Shown here: one piece after another, positions 12,723 through 22,489 of the stretch | Position numbering within the stretch: the stretch's first letter is position 1 | Layout of the letters: the number at the start of each line of letters is the position of its first letter | Assembly: GCF_001425685.1 (NCBI RefSeq) | Contig: NZ_LMCY01000012.1 | Location: forward strand, 134,223 to 198,222 | Origin: Massilia sp. Root335 | GTDB taxonomy: Bacteria; Pseudomonadota; Gammaproteobacteria; Burkholderiales; Burkholderiaceae_D | Length of the DNA: 64,000 nucleotides | Direction of reading: 5' to 3' | Position numbers and translations under genes: made by a program | The notes under the pieces: model-generated | The model's input: only the letters and a program-made list of their open reading frames with translations | The model's database searches: none | What the model was told of the DNA's origin: nothing

Positions 12723-13591
12723 TAGAATCCCAGATCGGCAAGAAGGTCATCGACACTGTCCTGGTCGAGCGCCGCGGACGGCACCGACGGACCCTGCATC
12801 AGCGTTACGGGCTGCTCCTGCTCCTGCGCGGCCTGCTTCTGCGCCAGCTTTTCCTTGACGTCCGGCGGCGCGCTGTCCTTGAGCAGCTGGGTCAGCTCGT
12901 TCTCGACCGTCTTGGTGATGACCACGACTTTCTTGATCAGCTGGCCGGTGATGTCCTGGAAGTCCTGGGCCATCATGATCTCGAGCAGGCGCGCCTTCTC
13001 GGCTTCCGTCGCTTCCGACACCAGCTGGGCGAACTGCTTCGAATCGCCGGCCAGGGCCTTGAACTGCTCGATCGAGAGCTTGCCCGCGAACAGGTCGTCC
13101 CAGCGGTTTTCCATGTCCTTGGCCTGCTTGGACAGCAGGTCCTGGGCCGGCATGCCGTCGTCCAGGGTGTTCAGCACCTTGTTGGCGGCCTGTTCGGTCA
13201 GGGTGGCCACGTATTCCAGACGGTCCTGCGCGTCCATGATCTGGGACGACGCCTCGGTCAGCGCCTTGTCGTAGCCCAGCTCGCGCAGCGAGTCGTGCAG
13301 CAGGCGCACGATGCCGCCCAGGCGCTCGTACATGCCTTTTTCGTGGTCTTCCTCGCCCGTCTCGGCCGGTGCGGCGGCGGCGGCGACCGGCGCGGCCGGA
13401 GCCGGCACCACGGCCGGCGCCGGGGCGCTGGTGGCCGCGACCTGGTCGAACAGGGCCTCCAGGTCGTCGCTGTCGTCGCTGGCGGCGGGTGCGGGTGCCG
13501 GCACGGGCGCCGGAGCGGCTGCGGGCGCGCTGGCACGCTGCGCTGCCACTTCCTCGAATAGTGCGTCGAAATCGTCAGCGGCGTCGGTCAT
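12722..13591 (-). CDS. cheZ: Protein phosphatase CheZ
   Basis: CheZ speeds dephosphorylation of CheY-P. The 289-residue protein has the catalytic helix motif QDFQDITGQLIKKVV and the C-terminal CheY-binding tail VDDLLADLGF, both hallmarks. The N-terminus adds about 90 residues of Ala/Pro-rich sequence with two similar short acidic helices, DDFDALFEEVAA and DDLEALFDQVAA. These resemble an LDWEAMF segment in the CheA linker and may be docking motifs (inference). The start ATG at 13589-13591 is preferred to one 33 bp upstream because it gives the usual MTDAADDFDAL-type start. It overlaps cheA by one base. Confidence 0.9.
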   Translation of the reverse strand: MTDAADDFDALFEEVAAQRASAPAAAPAPVPAPAPAASDDSDDLEALFDQVAATSAPAPAVVPAPAAPVAAAAAPAETGEEDHEKGMYERLGGIVRLLHDSLRELGYDKALTEASSQIMDAQDRLEYVATLTEQAANKVLNTLDDGMPAQDLLSKQAKDMENRWDDLFAGKLSIEQFKALAGDSKQFAQLVSEATEAEKARLLEIMMAQDFQDITGQLIKKVVVITKTVENELTQLLKDSAPPDVKEKLAQKQAAQEQEQPVTLMQGPSVPSAALDQDSVDDLLADLGF

Positions 13592-13960
13592 AGTCCCTGC
13601 TTCTCCATAAATTAAATGTCGCAATCATCTTTGCTGTGTGCGGTACGGCTGCCGTCATTACGCTGACGGTACGAATTTCCGACGAGTGTATCAGTGTGGT
13701 TGCCGTAGGTAAATCTTCGAAAATGCCCGCGCAGTCGAATCCGGGGTAATCTTGGCCTGCCGACAATCTTTTACAGGCGTTTCTGAATAATTTCGCAAAG
13801 TATCTGTTGTATTTTTTTATCGCTGGGTAATTTGTGACATCCGGTATTTGCCTGCGGACAGCCGAGCACATCACTGAGCAAGATCAAGCATTTACGTTCT
13901 GCCAAGAGGTCAAACGCGAACTACAATGAGAATGTAGCGTGACGTGAGGGAGGACTCACC
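13592..13960. other. Divergent regulatory region between cheZ and uspA
   Basis: This is 369 bp with no supported gene. It should hold the cheZ-cheA promoter on the minus strand and the uspA promoter on the plus strand. A short inverted repeat CGTCA/TGACG lies near 13657-13672. Confidence 0.5.
13899..13927 (+). promoter_or_regulatory. Possible sigma-70 promoter for uspA
   Basis: CTGCCA (13899-13904) and TACAAT (13922-13927) are 17 bp apart and would start transcription about 27 bp before the uspA ATG. The -10 is good and the -35 matches four of six positions. Confidence 0.4.
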
Positions 13961-14425
13961 ATGTACCAGAAAATTCTGATCACCACCGACGGCTCCACGG
14001 TATCGCAGCACACCGCCTGTGCCGGCGTCAAATTCGCCCAACAGATGGGAGCCGAAGTGCTGGCCCTGTTCGTCGCGCCCGAGTACCAGTACCCGGTCTA
14101 TGTCGAGATCGTTCCGCCCGCCTACCCCAGCGAGGAGGAATACGTCGACCAGATGCAGCGGCTGGGCCAGGAATACATGGGCTCGATCGTGCGCTCGGCG
14201 GAAGGCTGCAGTCTCAAGCATGCCTGCATGACGGCGTTTTCCGATGCGCCGGCGCTCAAGATCGTCGACGTGGCGGAACAGCAACACTGCGACCTGATTT
14301 TCATGGGCTCGCACGGCCGCAGTGGCTGGGGGCAATTACTGCTAGGTAGCGTGACCAACAAGGTGCTGTCGCACACGAGCAAGCCCGTGCTGGTGCACCG
14401 GCTGATCCGCGAACCCGGCACCTGA
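13961..14425 (+). CDS. Universal stress protein (UspA family)
   Basis: This 154-residue single-domain Usp protein starts MYQKILITTDGS and has the ATP-binding signature near its end (GSHGRSGWGQLLLGSVTNKV), matching the G-2x-G-9x-G-S/T pattern. Such proteins bind ATP and are induced in starvation and oxygen stress, though the target is unknown. A GGAGG-type ribosome site precedes the ATG. It stands upstream of a NarL-type regulator and a Crp/Fnr regulator, which suggests a stress or respiratory regulatory cluster (inference). Confidence 0.93.
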   Translation: MYQKILITTDGSTVSQHTACAGVKFAQQMGAEVLALFVAPEYQYPVYVEIVPPAYPSEEEYVDQMQRLGQEYMGSIVRSAEGCSLKHACMTAFSDAPALKIVDVAEQQHCDLIFMGSHGRSGWGQLLLGSVTNKVLSHTSKPVLVHRLIREPGT

Positions 14426-14485
14426 GCGACTGACTTCAAGTTGCCGCACTGTCATCGGACAGTAGGCATTGTCCAAAAAAAGGCA

Positions 14486-14515
14486 ACGTCAGTGTTGCTG
14501 ACGTGATATCTTTTT
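14486..14515 (+). terminator. Probable terminator after uspA
   Basis: A 7-bp perfect stem (14486-14492 with 14498-14504) has a 5-base loop. A T-run follows at 14511-14515 after a 6-base gap. It lies about 60 bp past the uspA stop. The gap makes it weaker than usual. Confidence 0.5.
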
Positions 14516-14553
14516 ACCTTCTATTTTACAATTGACCCCTTGGGGGACACTTT

Positions 14554-15198
14554 ATGATTCGCATTGTCATCGCCGACGACCACACGATCATGCGCGAAGG
14601 TCTCAAGCGTATCCTCGACGGCGCGCTCGACATCGAGATCGTCGGGGAGGCCATCAACGGCTTCGAAGTGCTGTCGCTGGTGCGCCAGGGCGGCTTCGAC
14701 CTGTTGCTGCTCGACCTGTCCATGCCGGGCCGCAGCGGCGTCGACCTGATCCGCCAGGTGCGCAGCGAGGCGCCCAAGCTCGCCATCCTGATCCTGACGA
14801 TGCACGAGGAAGAGCAGTACGCCGTGCGCGCCATCCGCGCCGGGGCGCAGGGCTATCTCACCAAGGAAAGCGCGGGCACGCAGCTCGTCGGCGCGATCCG
14901 CAAGGTGGCGTCCGGCCGGCCGTACATCAGCACGGAAGTGGCCGAGCAGCTGGCGCTGAACATCATGGCGCCGAACGAACAGCTGCTGCACAAGCAACTC
15001 TCGGATCGTGAATTCGAGGTATTTTCCCTGCTCGTGGGCGGCAAATCGATCACCGAGATCGCCAACAACCTGCACCTGTCCGTGAAGACGGTCAGCACCC
15101 ACAAGACCCGCATCATGCAGAAAATGGGCATGACCTCGCTGTCGGAAATGGTCCAGTATGCGGTCGCGCACCGTCTGCTGGCGCCGATGAAAGCCTGA
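14554..15198 (+). CDS. NarL/FixJ-family response regulator
   Basis: A two-component regulator of 214 residues. It has an N-terminal receiver with acidic pocket DDH, phosphoacceptor Asp54 (LLLLDLSMPG) and a late Lys (YLTKESA), and a C-terminal LuxR-type HTH (LSDREFEVFSLL...KTVSTHKTRIMQKM). A GGGGGA ribosome site precedes the ATG. No cognate kinase is adjacent, so the signal is unknown. The short receiver-HTH arrangement predicts a DNA-binding transcription factor. Confidence 0.93.
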   Translation: MIRIVIADDHTIMREGLKRILDGALDIEIVGEAINGFEVLSLVRQGGFDLLLLDLSMPGRSGVDLIRQVRSEAPKLAILILTMHEEEQYAVRAIRAGAQGYLTKESAGTQLVGAIRKVASGRPYISTEVAEQLALNIMAPNEQLLHKQLSDREFEVFSLLVGGKSITEIANNLHLSVKTVSTHKTRIMQKMGMTSLSEMVQYAVAHRLLAPMKA

Positions 15199-15556
15199 CA
15201 GGGCGCCGCCCGAAACAAATTTGACATTCTGACGACACTTTTTGTGCCCTGCTCCGGAGATTTTCCTGAACGCGCAGGGCCCAGCCCTCACTCGTAGTCC
15301 TACCCACGTTTCATTCGTATTCCCCTCTGGGCGACCGGTTGGCAGTAAGAAAATTCCTACAGCTTGACGCTCCCTCCTACTACACATTCAGCCGTTGCTG
15401 ATATTAATGCCGGACTCGTGTTGGCATACTGACTTCAGCGTTTCGACTTGCCTGCGGTCATACCCGTATCCAGTCAGTCCGCTCTGTGCTCCGACACCGC
15501 GCTGGCATCACCGGATCGCAGCTTGCTTCTTTGAAATCCTAAACCTGGAGATGAGT
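15199..15556. other. Gap upstream of the Crp/Fnr regulator
   Basis: 358 bp without a supported gene. The coding frame of the regulator is open upstream here, but the sequence does not look like family protein. I see no clear TTGAT-N4-ATCAA Fnr box or terminator. Confidence 0.4.
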
Positions 15557-16414
15557 ATGCAGTCCCAGCTAACTTCAGAACAACGCAACGCCTCCCCGTC
15601 GACCCTGCACTCGTCACAGATGGAAGCCGGACGTCAGCGCCAGGGTCGTCTCTGGTCGAACCTGAAAGAGGTCTGCGACCTGCTTCACATCCCGGCCGCC
15701 GTATCGATGAATACGGAGGAACTGTTGTTCCAGCACGTGCAGTTCAAGACCGGGCAGCGCGTGCACACGATCGGCCAGGCCTTCGACACCTTGTACATCG
15801 TCAACTCCGGCTTCCTGAAAACCGTGCTGATCGACGAATTCGGCAACGAACAGGTGCTCAGCTTCCCGATGAAGGGCGACATGCTCGGCGTCGACGGCAT
15901 CCATACGCGCCATTACGCCTCGGAAGCCGTCGCCCTGTCCGATTGCGACCTGATCCTGGTGCCGTTCAAGAAATTGACCGCCCTCGGGCGCGTGCACGCC
16001 GAACTCGAGAACCTGATGTATGGCGTAATGAGCCGCGAACTGGTGCGCGAACAGGCCATGATCGGCATGCTCGGCGCCCTGTCGGCCGAAGCCCGCGTGG
16101 CGCGCTTCCTGATTTCGCTGGCGGACCGCTTTGCCGCGATGGGGTATTCGAGCAAGTTGTTCAACCTGCGCATGACCCGCCATGAGATCGGCAGCTATCT
16201 CGGCCTGACGCTCGAGACAGTGAGCCGTACCTTGTCCGCATTCAACGAAATCGGCCTGATCACGGTCGACCAGCGCACCATCGGCATCAAGGACCCGGAA
16301 GCCCTCAAGACGCTGCGCCGCCTGCCGCCATCGCGCGCGCGCGCCAAGCAGAACGCCAAGCACAAGGCCGAAGCGGACACCTCGGGCGATGGCCAGGTGC
16401 TGGCCACGGTCTGA
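15557..16414 (+). CDS. Crp/Fnr-family transcriptional regulator
   Basis: This 285-residue protein has a cyclic-nucleotide-binding-like N-terminal beta-roll and a C-terminal winged HTH with Fnr-type recognition segment (TRHEIGSYLGLTLETVSRTL). The N-terminal cysteine cluster that holds the Fnr 4Fe-4S cluster is absent, so direct oxygen sensing in the E. coli Fnr manner is unlikely. The start at 15557 is chosen because CTGGAG lies six bases upstream; the ATG at 15551 is too close to it and the open frame further upstream is not family-like. A basic C-terminal tail (SRARAKQNAKHKAE) extends past the HTH. Ligand unknown. Confidence 0.88.
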   Translation: MQSQLTSEQRNASPSTLHSSQMEAGRQRQGRLWSNLKEVCDLLHIPAAVSMNTEELLFQHVQFKTGQRVHTIGQAFDTLYIVNSGFLKTVLIDEFGNEQVLSFPMKGDMLGVDGIHTRHYASEAVALSDCDLILVPFKKLTALGRVHAELENLMYGVMSRELVREQAMIGMLGALSAEARVARFLISLADRFAAMGYSSKLFNLRMTRHEIGSYLGLTLETVSRTLSAFNEIGLITVDQRTIGIKDPEALKTLRRLPPSRARAKQNAKHKAEADTSGDGQVLATV

Positions 16415-16461
16415 CGCAGCCACGCGCGGCCCGGCGCCACGCCAGTCTCACTGTCGACGAT

Positions 16462-16500
16462 AAAAGCCGGTTCCGCGCGGAAGCCGGCTTTCTGCTTTTT
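16462..16500 (+). terminator. Terminator between the Crp/Fnr gene and the convergent gene
   Basis: A long stem with one bulge (AAAGCCGGTTCCGC against GCGGAA-G-CCGGCTTT, 16463-16491) is followed by a T-rich stretch ending in five T (16496-16500). It probably serves both the plus-strand regulator and the minus-strand gene ending at 16511. Confidence 0.75.
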
Positions 16501-16510
16501 GCGCCGCCGC

Positions 16511-17614
16511 TCAATCGCGGATCAGCACGCCATCGTTGACCTTCACCCGATCGCCGACGCGGAAGCCGGGATTGTTTTCGTATGGGATGGTCTGCGTGGC
16601 ACCGTTCGGATAGCGTACGACGACTTCGTAGCGCTGGCCCGCATGGGCATTGCGCTCGATCTCGCGGCCCGCGAGCGCACCGCCCACGGCGCCGGCGACG
16701 GTGGCCGCCGTGCGTCCGCTGCCGCTGCCGACCTGGTTGCCCAGCAGCCCGCCCACGACGGCGCCTGCACCCGTGCCCAGGTAGCTGCCGTCGCCGCTGA
16801 CCTGCACGACGTTGACGGCTTCCACCGTCGCGCAATTCGTGCAGTAGCGCGCCACGCGCGGCTGGCTGTTCGGGTTGATGCCCTGGCCATTGCCGCCCGC
16901 CATCAGCGGTTGGCCGAGCGTGGCGACCGAGTACCGGCCGTTGGCGCGGATCGTGGCCGTGACCGGGGCGTCCGGCGCGATATGGTCGTTGCGGCGGATC
17001 GTGTACAGGCCGCTGTATTCGCCCGGCCGCACTTCCGGCAGGAAGAAAATGCCGCGCGTGCCGGCGATCTGCACCTCGACCTTGGCGCCCGGCGTGCCGC
17101 GCACGGTGAATTTCAGCTCGTTGCCCGGCCCCAGGTCGTCGCTGCCGCGCACGTCGAAGCGGTCGACGTGCGGCATGTTGGACGCGGTACGGTCATTCCG
17201 GTCGTCATCGCGCCCCGGACCGCGCACGATCGATTCCGCCAGCAGCCGGGTCGTGACCATATTGTTCACGCGCAGATTGGCGGTGACGGCGCTGCCGGGA
17301 TTGATGCGGTCGTGCGTGCCGATCGTGTACGTGCCCTGGTAGGTGCCGGGGGACGTTTCCGTCATCGTCAGGTTGCGCGTGGCGCCGTCGATGCGCAAGG
17401 TGGCGTAGCCGCCCGGCGTACCGTACAGGTCGAAGTTCAATTCGGTGCCCGGTTCCAGGCGCCGCACTTCGTCCACGTTGAAACCCTCGATGCGCGGGGC
17501 CAGGCGCTGCGCGCGCGGGTGCTCCTGCGCCTGTGCGGGCGTCGTAACGGTCATCGTGAGCAGGGGCAGTGCGGCCACGACGGCCGCGGCCAGTGTCTGA
17601 CGGGTTGTTGCCAT
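16511..17614 (-). CDS. Secreted glycine-zipper 2TM-domain envelope protein
   Basis: This 367-residue protein has a signal peptide (about 1-29, ending PAQA). It then has two tandem copies of a beta-sandwich-like domain: the first near residues 40-120 with GFNVDEVRRLEPGTELNFDL, the second near 145-230 with RFDVRGSDDLGPGNELKFTV. A glycine-zipper segment (GTGAGAVVGGLLGNQVGSGSG) follows, with a short C-terminal domain after it. The zipper resembles the Rickettsia 17-kDa/SlyB outer-membrane family. The duplicated domain has no function I recognise. The start ATG at 17612-17614 follows GGAGG; the frame continues upstream but is not credible. Confidence 0.8.
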   Translation of the reverse strand: MATTRQTLAAAVVAALPLLTMTVTTPAQAQEHPRAQRLAPRIEGFNVDEVRRLEPGTELNFDLYGTPGGYATLRIDGATRNLTMTETSPGTYQGTYTIGTHDRINPGSAVTANLRVNNMVTTRLLAESIVRGPGRDDDRNDRTASNMPHVDRFDVRGSDDLGPGNELKFTVRGTPGAKVEVQIAGTRGIFFLPEVRPGEYSGLYTIRRNDHIAPDAPVTATIRANGRYSVATLGQPLMAGGNGQGINPNSQPRVARYCTNCATVEAVNVVQVSGDGSYLGTGAGAVVGGLLGNQVGSGSGRTAATVAGAVGGALAGREIERNAHAGQRYEVVVRYPNGATQTIPYENNPGFRVGDRVKVNDGVLIRD

Positions 17615-17682
17615 GGAATCCTCCGACGCGTCTTGTTGTCGATACGGCCAGCTTACGCCGCGGCCCCGTCGGGCTCGGTGCG

Positions 17683-18342
17683 TTAGCGTACGCTGTGCAC
17701 GGCTTCCCCGGAGGTAACGAAGATGCGGTCGCCCTCGTCCGGACGCACGGTGTGTCCGCCGGTAAAAGATCCGAATGAAGGCAGGATCATCCGACGCGCC
17801 CCCACGACGAAACACGGCAGGCGCAGCGCGTCGAAACGTGTCGCCAAGACATAAACTGGGTGCACGTGGCCGGCCAGCACATACCCGGGCGCCTCCACGT
17901 CCGGGTGGTGGCAAAAGGAAAACGGCCCAACCGTGTACGGTTCGTCGACGAGGTCGATGCCGAGCACGGCGGCCGGATCGCCCGCATGCCTGTCGTGGTT
18001 GCCCCGCACGAGCGTCAGGATGAGGTCGCAGCGCCGCCGGCGCCAGGCGAGCATCGCGGCCTGCGTGCCGGCCGCGTGGGCCGCGCGCGCGTGCAGGAAG
18101 TCGCCCAGGAACAGCACGTGATTCGCGCCGGTCGCATCGATCACGGCGTCCAGGGCATCGAGGTTTTCGCTCGTCGTCCCGCGCGGCACGGGGATGCCGA
18201 ACGAGCGGAACGCGGCCGCCTTGCCGAAGTGGATGTCGGCAATGGCCAGCAGCGATTCGCGCGCCCAGTACACGGCCTTTTGCGGCAGCAGCACCAGCCG
18301 CTCGCCGCCCACGGCGATGGTCGCGCTGCCGGCGACGGTCAT
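17683..18342 (-). CDS. pdeM: Ligase-associated metallophosphoesterase PdeM
   Basis: This 219-residue calcineurin-like metallophosphoesterase belongs to the group encoded next to ATP-dependent DNA ligase and Lhr-like helicase and implicated in DNA damage response. The metal-binding motifs are in order: ADIHFGK, GDFLHAR, GNHDR and GHVHP. Its ATG overlaps the helicase stop by 4 bp (ATGA), the last link of the repair operon. The expected activity is a nuclease/phosphodiesterase trimming DNA ends; that is inferred from family and context. Confidence 0.9.
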   Translation of the reverse strand: MTVAGSATIAVGGERLVLLPQKAVYWARESLLAIADIHFGKAAAFRSFGIPVPRGTTSENLDALDAVIDATGANHVLFLGDFLHARAAHAAGTQAAMLAWRRRRCDLILTLVRGNHDRHAGDPAAVLGIDLVDEPYTVGPFSFCHHPDVEAPGYVLAGHVHPVYVLATRFDALRLPCFVVGARRMILPSFGSFTGGHTVRPDEGDRIFVTSGEAVHSVR

Positions 18343-20861
18343 GCCTCGGCCGCCTTTTCCAGCTCGCGCACCATGCGCGCGACGCGGTCCGCCAGCTTTT
18401 CCGTGCTGACCTTTTCGCGGAAGCGCTCGACCATCAGCGGAAAGCCGAACGGCGTGGCGCGCTTGACTTCGCGGAAGGCGACGCGGCGCGCGTGCAGTTC
18501 GACGAGCGTGTCGCGCAGGCGCGTGAGTTCCAGTTCCTGCTCCAGCACTTCGCGCTCGGCCTGCGTGAGCAGCAGGTTGCCGCTGTCGTGCTTGCGGAAG
18601 ACCTCGAAGAACAGCGACGACGACGCCTGCACCTGGCGCAGCGATTTCGGCTGGCCCGGATAACCCTGGAACACCAGCCCCGCGATGCGCGCCACTTCGC
18701 GGAAGCGCTGCTGCGACAGCTGCGTCGCGTTCAGGCTGTCCAGCACATCCTCGAGCAGGTGCGACGTGTCGAACAGGCCCACGTCGGCGCCCCGCATTTC
18801 CTCATCCCTGGCGGCGAACACGGTCGCCCAGTCGACCGCCTCGGGCGCCAGCAGCTCGAACCCGTAGTCGTTGATGGCGATGGAAAACGTGCTGGGCATG
18901 ACGCGCCCCACGCGGAACGCGAACAGCGATGCGAGCCCGGTGTGCACGGCGCGGCCGGCGAACGGATAGACGAACAGGTGATAGCCCTCGCGGCTCTTCA
19001 TGCTTTCCACGACCAGCACGTCGCTGCCGGGCAGCGCCGACCAGCGCGCCTGGATCTCCAGCAGCGGCTGCAACGCCCGCATCTCCGGCCCGTCGAACAC
19101 GCCCGCACTGGCCAGCTTCAACTCGTCCAGCGCCGCGTGCGCGAGCTCGGACGACAGCGGCATCTTGGTGCCCTGCCAGCGGCTGACGGCGCCGCGCGTC
19201 GAATCCGAGCGCTTCACGAATGCCGTCATCTCGTGCACGCGCACGAGTTCCAGGATGCGGCCCGAGAACAGGAAGCGGTCGCCCGGCTTCATGCGCCCGA
19301 TGAACGATTCCTCCACGCTGCCGATGCGGCCGCCGCTCACGTACTTCACCTGCATCTGCGCGTCGGAGACGATGGTGCCGATGCCCATGCGGTGGCGCCG
19401 GCCGATCTTCGCGTCGGGCACGCGGTAGACGCCCTCCTCGTCCGGCAGCACGCGCTGGTATTCCGGATACACCGTCAGGCTCTGGCCGCCGCGCGCGACG
19501 AAATCGAGCGCCCACTGCCATTCTTCCGGCGTCAGGTGCCGGTACGACCACGCGCTTTTGACTTCCTCGTACAGGTCGTCGGCGCGGAAGCCGCCGCCCA
19601 GCGCGACGGTGACGAGGTGCTGCACGAGCACGTCGAACGGCTTGTTCGGCACCTGCCGCGCCTCGATGCGGCGCGTGGCGACGGCCCGCTTGGCGCCGGC
19701 CGCCTCCAGCAATTCCAGGCTGTTGGTGGGCACGAGCGTCACGCGCGAGATGCGTCCCGGCGCGTGGCCGCTGCGGCCCGCCCGCTGCAGCAGGCGCGCG
19801 ATGCCCTTGGCGCTGCCGACCTGCAGCACGCGCTCGACGGGCAGGAAATCCACGCCGAGGTCCAGGCTCGCCGTGCACACGACGGCCTTCAGGTCGCCGC
19901 GCTTGAGACCCGTCTCGACCCATTCGCGCACCTCGCGGTCGAGCGAGCCGTGATGCAGCGCGACGAGGCCGGCCCAGTCGGGACGCGCCTCGATCAGGTT
20001 CTGGTACCACAGCTCCGACTGCGAGCGCGTGTTCGTGAACACCAGCGTCGCCGCGTGGCTGTCGATCTCCCTGACGACCTGCGGCAGCATCTGCAGGCCG
20101 AGGTGGCCTGCCCACGGAAAGCGCGCGACGCTATCCGGCACGAGGCAATCGACGACGATCTGCTTTTTCAGGTCGCCCTCGACGAGCACCCCGCCGTCCG
20201 GATCGCCCAGCAGCACGGCGCGCGCATCAAGCAGGTTGCCCATCGTGGCCGACAGGCCCCACACGACGAGTCCCGGATTCCAGCGCCGCAGCCGCGCCAG
20301 CGCAAGCTGCACCTGCACGCCGCGCTTGCTGCCCATCAGCTCATGCCACTCGTCGATGACGATCATGTCGAGGTGCTTGAACTGGTCGCGCGCGGCCGCG
20401 TGCGACAGCAGCAGCGACAGGCTTTCCGGCGTCGTGATCAACACGCCGGGCAGCGCTTTCGACTGGCGCGCGCGTTCGGCCGCGCCGGTGTCGCCCGTGC
20501 GTGCGCCGATGCTCCACGTGCCGATGACGTCCGGGCTCGCGGCGCCCAGTTCGGCCGCCGACACTTCCAGCGAGCGCTGCGTGTCCGCCGCGAGCGCGCG
20601 CATCGGCGTGATCCACAGCACGCGCAGGCCTGTGCGTTGGATCGTGCCGGCGCGGCGGGTGCCGCTTTTTCCCAGTTTTGCGCCGCGCAGCAGCGCCGCG
20701 AACCACACGGCATAGGTCTTGCCCGCGCCCGTGTTCGCGTGCAGCAGCCCCGACTCGCCGGCCAGCGCGGCCTTCCACACGGCGCGCTGGAACGGAAAGA
20801 TTTTCCAGCCGCGCGCGGCGAACCACGCGTCGACGGCCGCTTCCGCCTGCGTCTTGCTCAT
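18339..20861 (-). CDS. Ligase-associated Lhr-like DEXH helicase
   Basis: This 840-residue superfamily 2 helicase has Walker A (ANTGAGKT), a DEWH motif II (VIDEWHEL), SAT motif III (LSATMGN) and the C-terminal Lhr-core region. The start [13 protein letters not shown] at 20859-20861 is chosen because it overlaps the ligase stop by 4 bp. The frame is open far upstream, but there it is only the shadow of the ligase gene. It overlaps pdeM by 4 bp. Lhr-core proteins unwind DNA or RNA-DNA duplexes 3' to 5', and this subgroup is found with ATP-dependent ligase. Confidence 0.93.
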   Translation of the reverse strand: MSKTQAEAAVDAWFAARGWKIFPFQRAVWKAALAGESGLLHANTGAGKTYAVWFAALLRGAKLGKSGTRRAGTIQRTGLRVLWITPMRALAADTQRSLEVSAAELGAASPDVIGTWSIGARTGDTGAAERARQSKALPGVLITTPESLSLLLSHAAARDQFKHLDMIVIDEWHELMGSKRGVQVQLALARLRRWNPGLVVWGLSATMGNLLDARAVLLGDPDGGVLVEGDLKKQIVVDCLVPDSVARFPWAGHLGLQMLPQVVREIDSHAATLVFTNTRSQSELWYQNLIEARPDWAGLVALHHGSLDREVREWVETGLKRGDLKAVVCTASLDLGVDFLPVERVLQVGSAKGIARLLQRAGRSGHAPGRISRVTLVPTNSLELLEAAGAKRAVATRRIEARQVPNKPFDVLVQHLVTVALGGGFRADDLYEEVKSAWSYRHLTPEEWQWALDFVARGGQSLTVYPEYQRVLPDEEGVYRVPDAKIGRRHRMGIGTIVSDAQMQVKYVSGGRIGSVEESFIGRMKPGDRFLFSGRILELVRVHEMTAFVKRSDSTRGAVSRWQGTKMPLSSELAHAALDELKLASAGVFDGPEMRALQPLLEIQARWSALPGSDVLVVESMKSREGYHLFVYPFAGRAVHTGLASLFAFRVGRVMPSTFSIAINDYGFELLAPEAVDWATVFAARDEEMRGADVGLFDTSHLLEDVLDSLNATQLSQQRFREVARIAGLVFQGYPGQPKSLRQVQASSSLFFEVFRKHDSGNLLLTQAEREVLEQELELTRLRDTLVELHARRVAFREVKRATPFGFPLMVERFREKVSTEKLADRVARMVRELEKAAEA

Positions 20862-22489
20862 GGCGTGACGGCTCCCAGCAAACCCTTCAAGGTATCGAGC
20901 GTATCGGCCTGCTCGACCGTCTTGTCGTCGCGCCGCCGCAGGATGCGCGGGAAGCGCACGGCGATGCCGGCCTTGTGGCGCGTGGACAGCGCGATGCCCT
21001 CGAAGCCGATCTCGAACACCAGCGTCGGCCGCACCGAGCGCACGGGTCCGAATTTTTCCACCGTCGTCTTGCGGATGATGTTGTCGACCTGCGCGATCTC
21101 CGCATCCGTCAGGCCGGAATACGCCTTCGCGAACGGGACGAGCCTGCGCGCGTCGCCCTCGCCGTCCCACACGGCGAACGTGTAATCCGTGTACAGCGAC
21201 GCGCGCCGGCCGCTGCCGGCCTGCGCATAGATCAGCACCGCGTCGATGGCGTACGGGTCGATCTTCCATTTCCACCACGTACCCACGTCCTTCGTGCGGC
21301 CCACGCCGTACTGCGCATCCTTCGCCTTGAGCATCATGCCCTCGACGCCGCGCGCCCGCGATTCCGCGCGCAGCTTGCCCAGGTCGTCCCAGCTGTCGGC
21401 CGTCACCAGCGGCGAGATGCGCAGCTGCGCCTGCGCGGCGCCGGTGACGAGCGTCTCCAGCAGCGCGCGCCGTTCGTGCTGGGGCAGCGCGCGCGTGTCG
21501 ACGCCGTCCAGTTCCAGCACGTCGTACGCGAGCAGCACGGCCGGCAGCTCGGCCAGCAGTTTGGCGGACGAGGTCTTGCGGCCGATGCGCTTCTGCAGGT
21601 CGGCGAACGGCGCGGGCGCGTCGCCCCGGGTCCAGATCAGCACCTCGCCGTCGACGACCGTCCCTTCCGGCAGGATGAGGCCCGCCAGTTCGGGAAAGCG
21701 GTCGGTGATGAGGTCCTCGCCGCGCGACCACAGGTAGTTCTGGCCGCCGCGCCGCACGAGCTGGGCGCGGATGCCGTCGTACTTCCATTCGACCTGCCAA
21801 TCCCCCATGTCGCCGAGTGCCGCAGGGTCGCCCTGCAACTGGTGCGCGAGAAAAAAGGGATACGGCTGGCCGCCGCGCAGCTTGTGCTCGTCGTCGCTCT
21901 GCGCCGCGATCAGTTGCAGGAAGCCGGCCGCCGTCGGCTTCACGCGGCCGTCCGTCCAGCCCATCAGGCGCTGCGCGATCAGTTTCGAATCGACCGCGGC
22001 GATCGACGCCAGCGCGCGCGTGACGAGCAGTTTCGATACGCCGACGCGAAAGCCGCCGCCGATCAGCTTCACGAACAGGAAGCGTTCGCGCCACGTCAAT
22101 TCGTCCCAGTACGAGAACAGCGCCGCGCGGATCGTGCCCGGGTCGGCGCCGCGCAAGGGGCCGATGCGCTCTTCCATCCAGACGGCGAGTCCGATGTCGC
22201 TGTGCCGCGTCGGCGGCGGCAGGATGTGGGCGATGGTCTCGGCCGTGTCGCCCACGGCGGCGTACGATTCGTCGAACAGCCAGTCGTCCAGGCCCGCATA
22301 CTCGATCGCGTACTGGCGCAGGAGCTTGCTCGGCACGGCCTGGCGCGGCTTGCCGCCGGCGAGGAAGTACACGGCCCACGCGGCATTTTCCGGCGCGGCG
22401 CTGGCGAAGTAATTCTGCATTGCCTCCAGCTTGCGGTTGGTGGCCGTGGTTTCGTCGAGGTCGGCGTACAGGCGGGCGAATTCACGCAT
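20858..22489 (-). CDS. ATP-dependent DNA ligase
   Basis: A 543-residue stand-alone ATP-dependent ligase (LigB/LigC-like, not LigD). The nucleotidyl-transfer lysine is Lys236 in [10 protein letters not shown], followed by RGEDLI and VDGEVLIW motifs. The adenylation domain is preceded by an alpha-helical N-terminal DNA-binding domain and followed by an OB-fold with the GIALSTR region. It joins nicks using ATP, unlike the housekeeping NAD-dependent LigA. The start ATG at 22487-22489 overlaps the upstream exonuclease gene by 8 bp, and the stop overlaps the helicase start by 4 bp. Confidence 0.94.
   Translation of the reverse strand: MREFARLYADLDETTATNRKLEAMQNYFASAAPENAAWAVYFLAGGKPRQAVPSKLLRQYAIEYAGLDDWLFDESYAAVGDTAETIAHILPPPTRHSDIGLAVWMEERIGPLRGADPGTIRAALFSYWDELTWRERFLFVKLIGGGFRVGVSKLLVTRALASIAAVDSKLIAQRLMGWTDGRVKPTAAGFLQLIAAQSDDEHKLRGGQPYPFFLAHQLQGDPAALGDMGDWQVEWKYDGIRAQLVRRGGQNYLWSRGEDLITDRFPELAGLILPEGTVVDGEVLIWTRGDAPAPFADLQKRIGRKTSSAKLLAELPAVLLAYDVLELDGVDTRALPQHERRALLETLVTGAAQAQLRISPLVTADSWDDLGKLRAESRARGVEGMMLKAKDAQYGVGRTKDVGTWWKWKIDPYAIDAVLIYAQAGSGRRASLYTDYTFAVWDGEGDARRLVPFAKAYSGLTDAEIAQVDNIIRKTTVEKFGPVRSVRPTLVFEIGFEGIALSTRHKAGIAVRFPRILRRRDDKTVEQADTLDTLKGLLGAVTP

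Noticed and set aside
15557..16414. Naming the Crp/Fnr regulator as oxygen-sensing Fnr.
   Set aside because: It has only two cysteines, not arranged like the Fnr cluster, so a 4Fe-4S sensor is not supported.
20862..22379. Upstream extension of the Lhr-like helicase frame to 22379.
   Set aside because: The added sequence is the shadow of the DNA ligase gene in another frame. The ATG overlapping the ligase stop gives the family-typical start.
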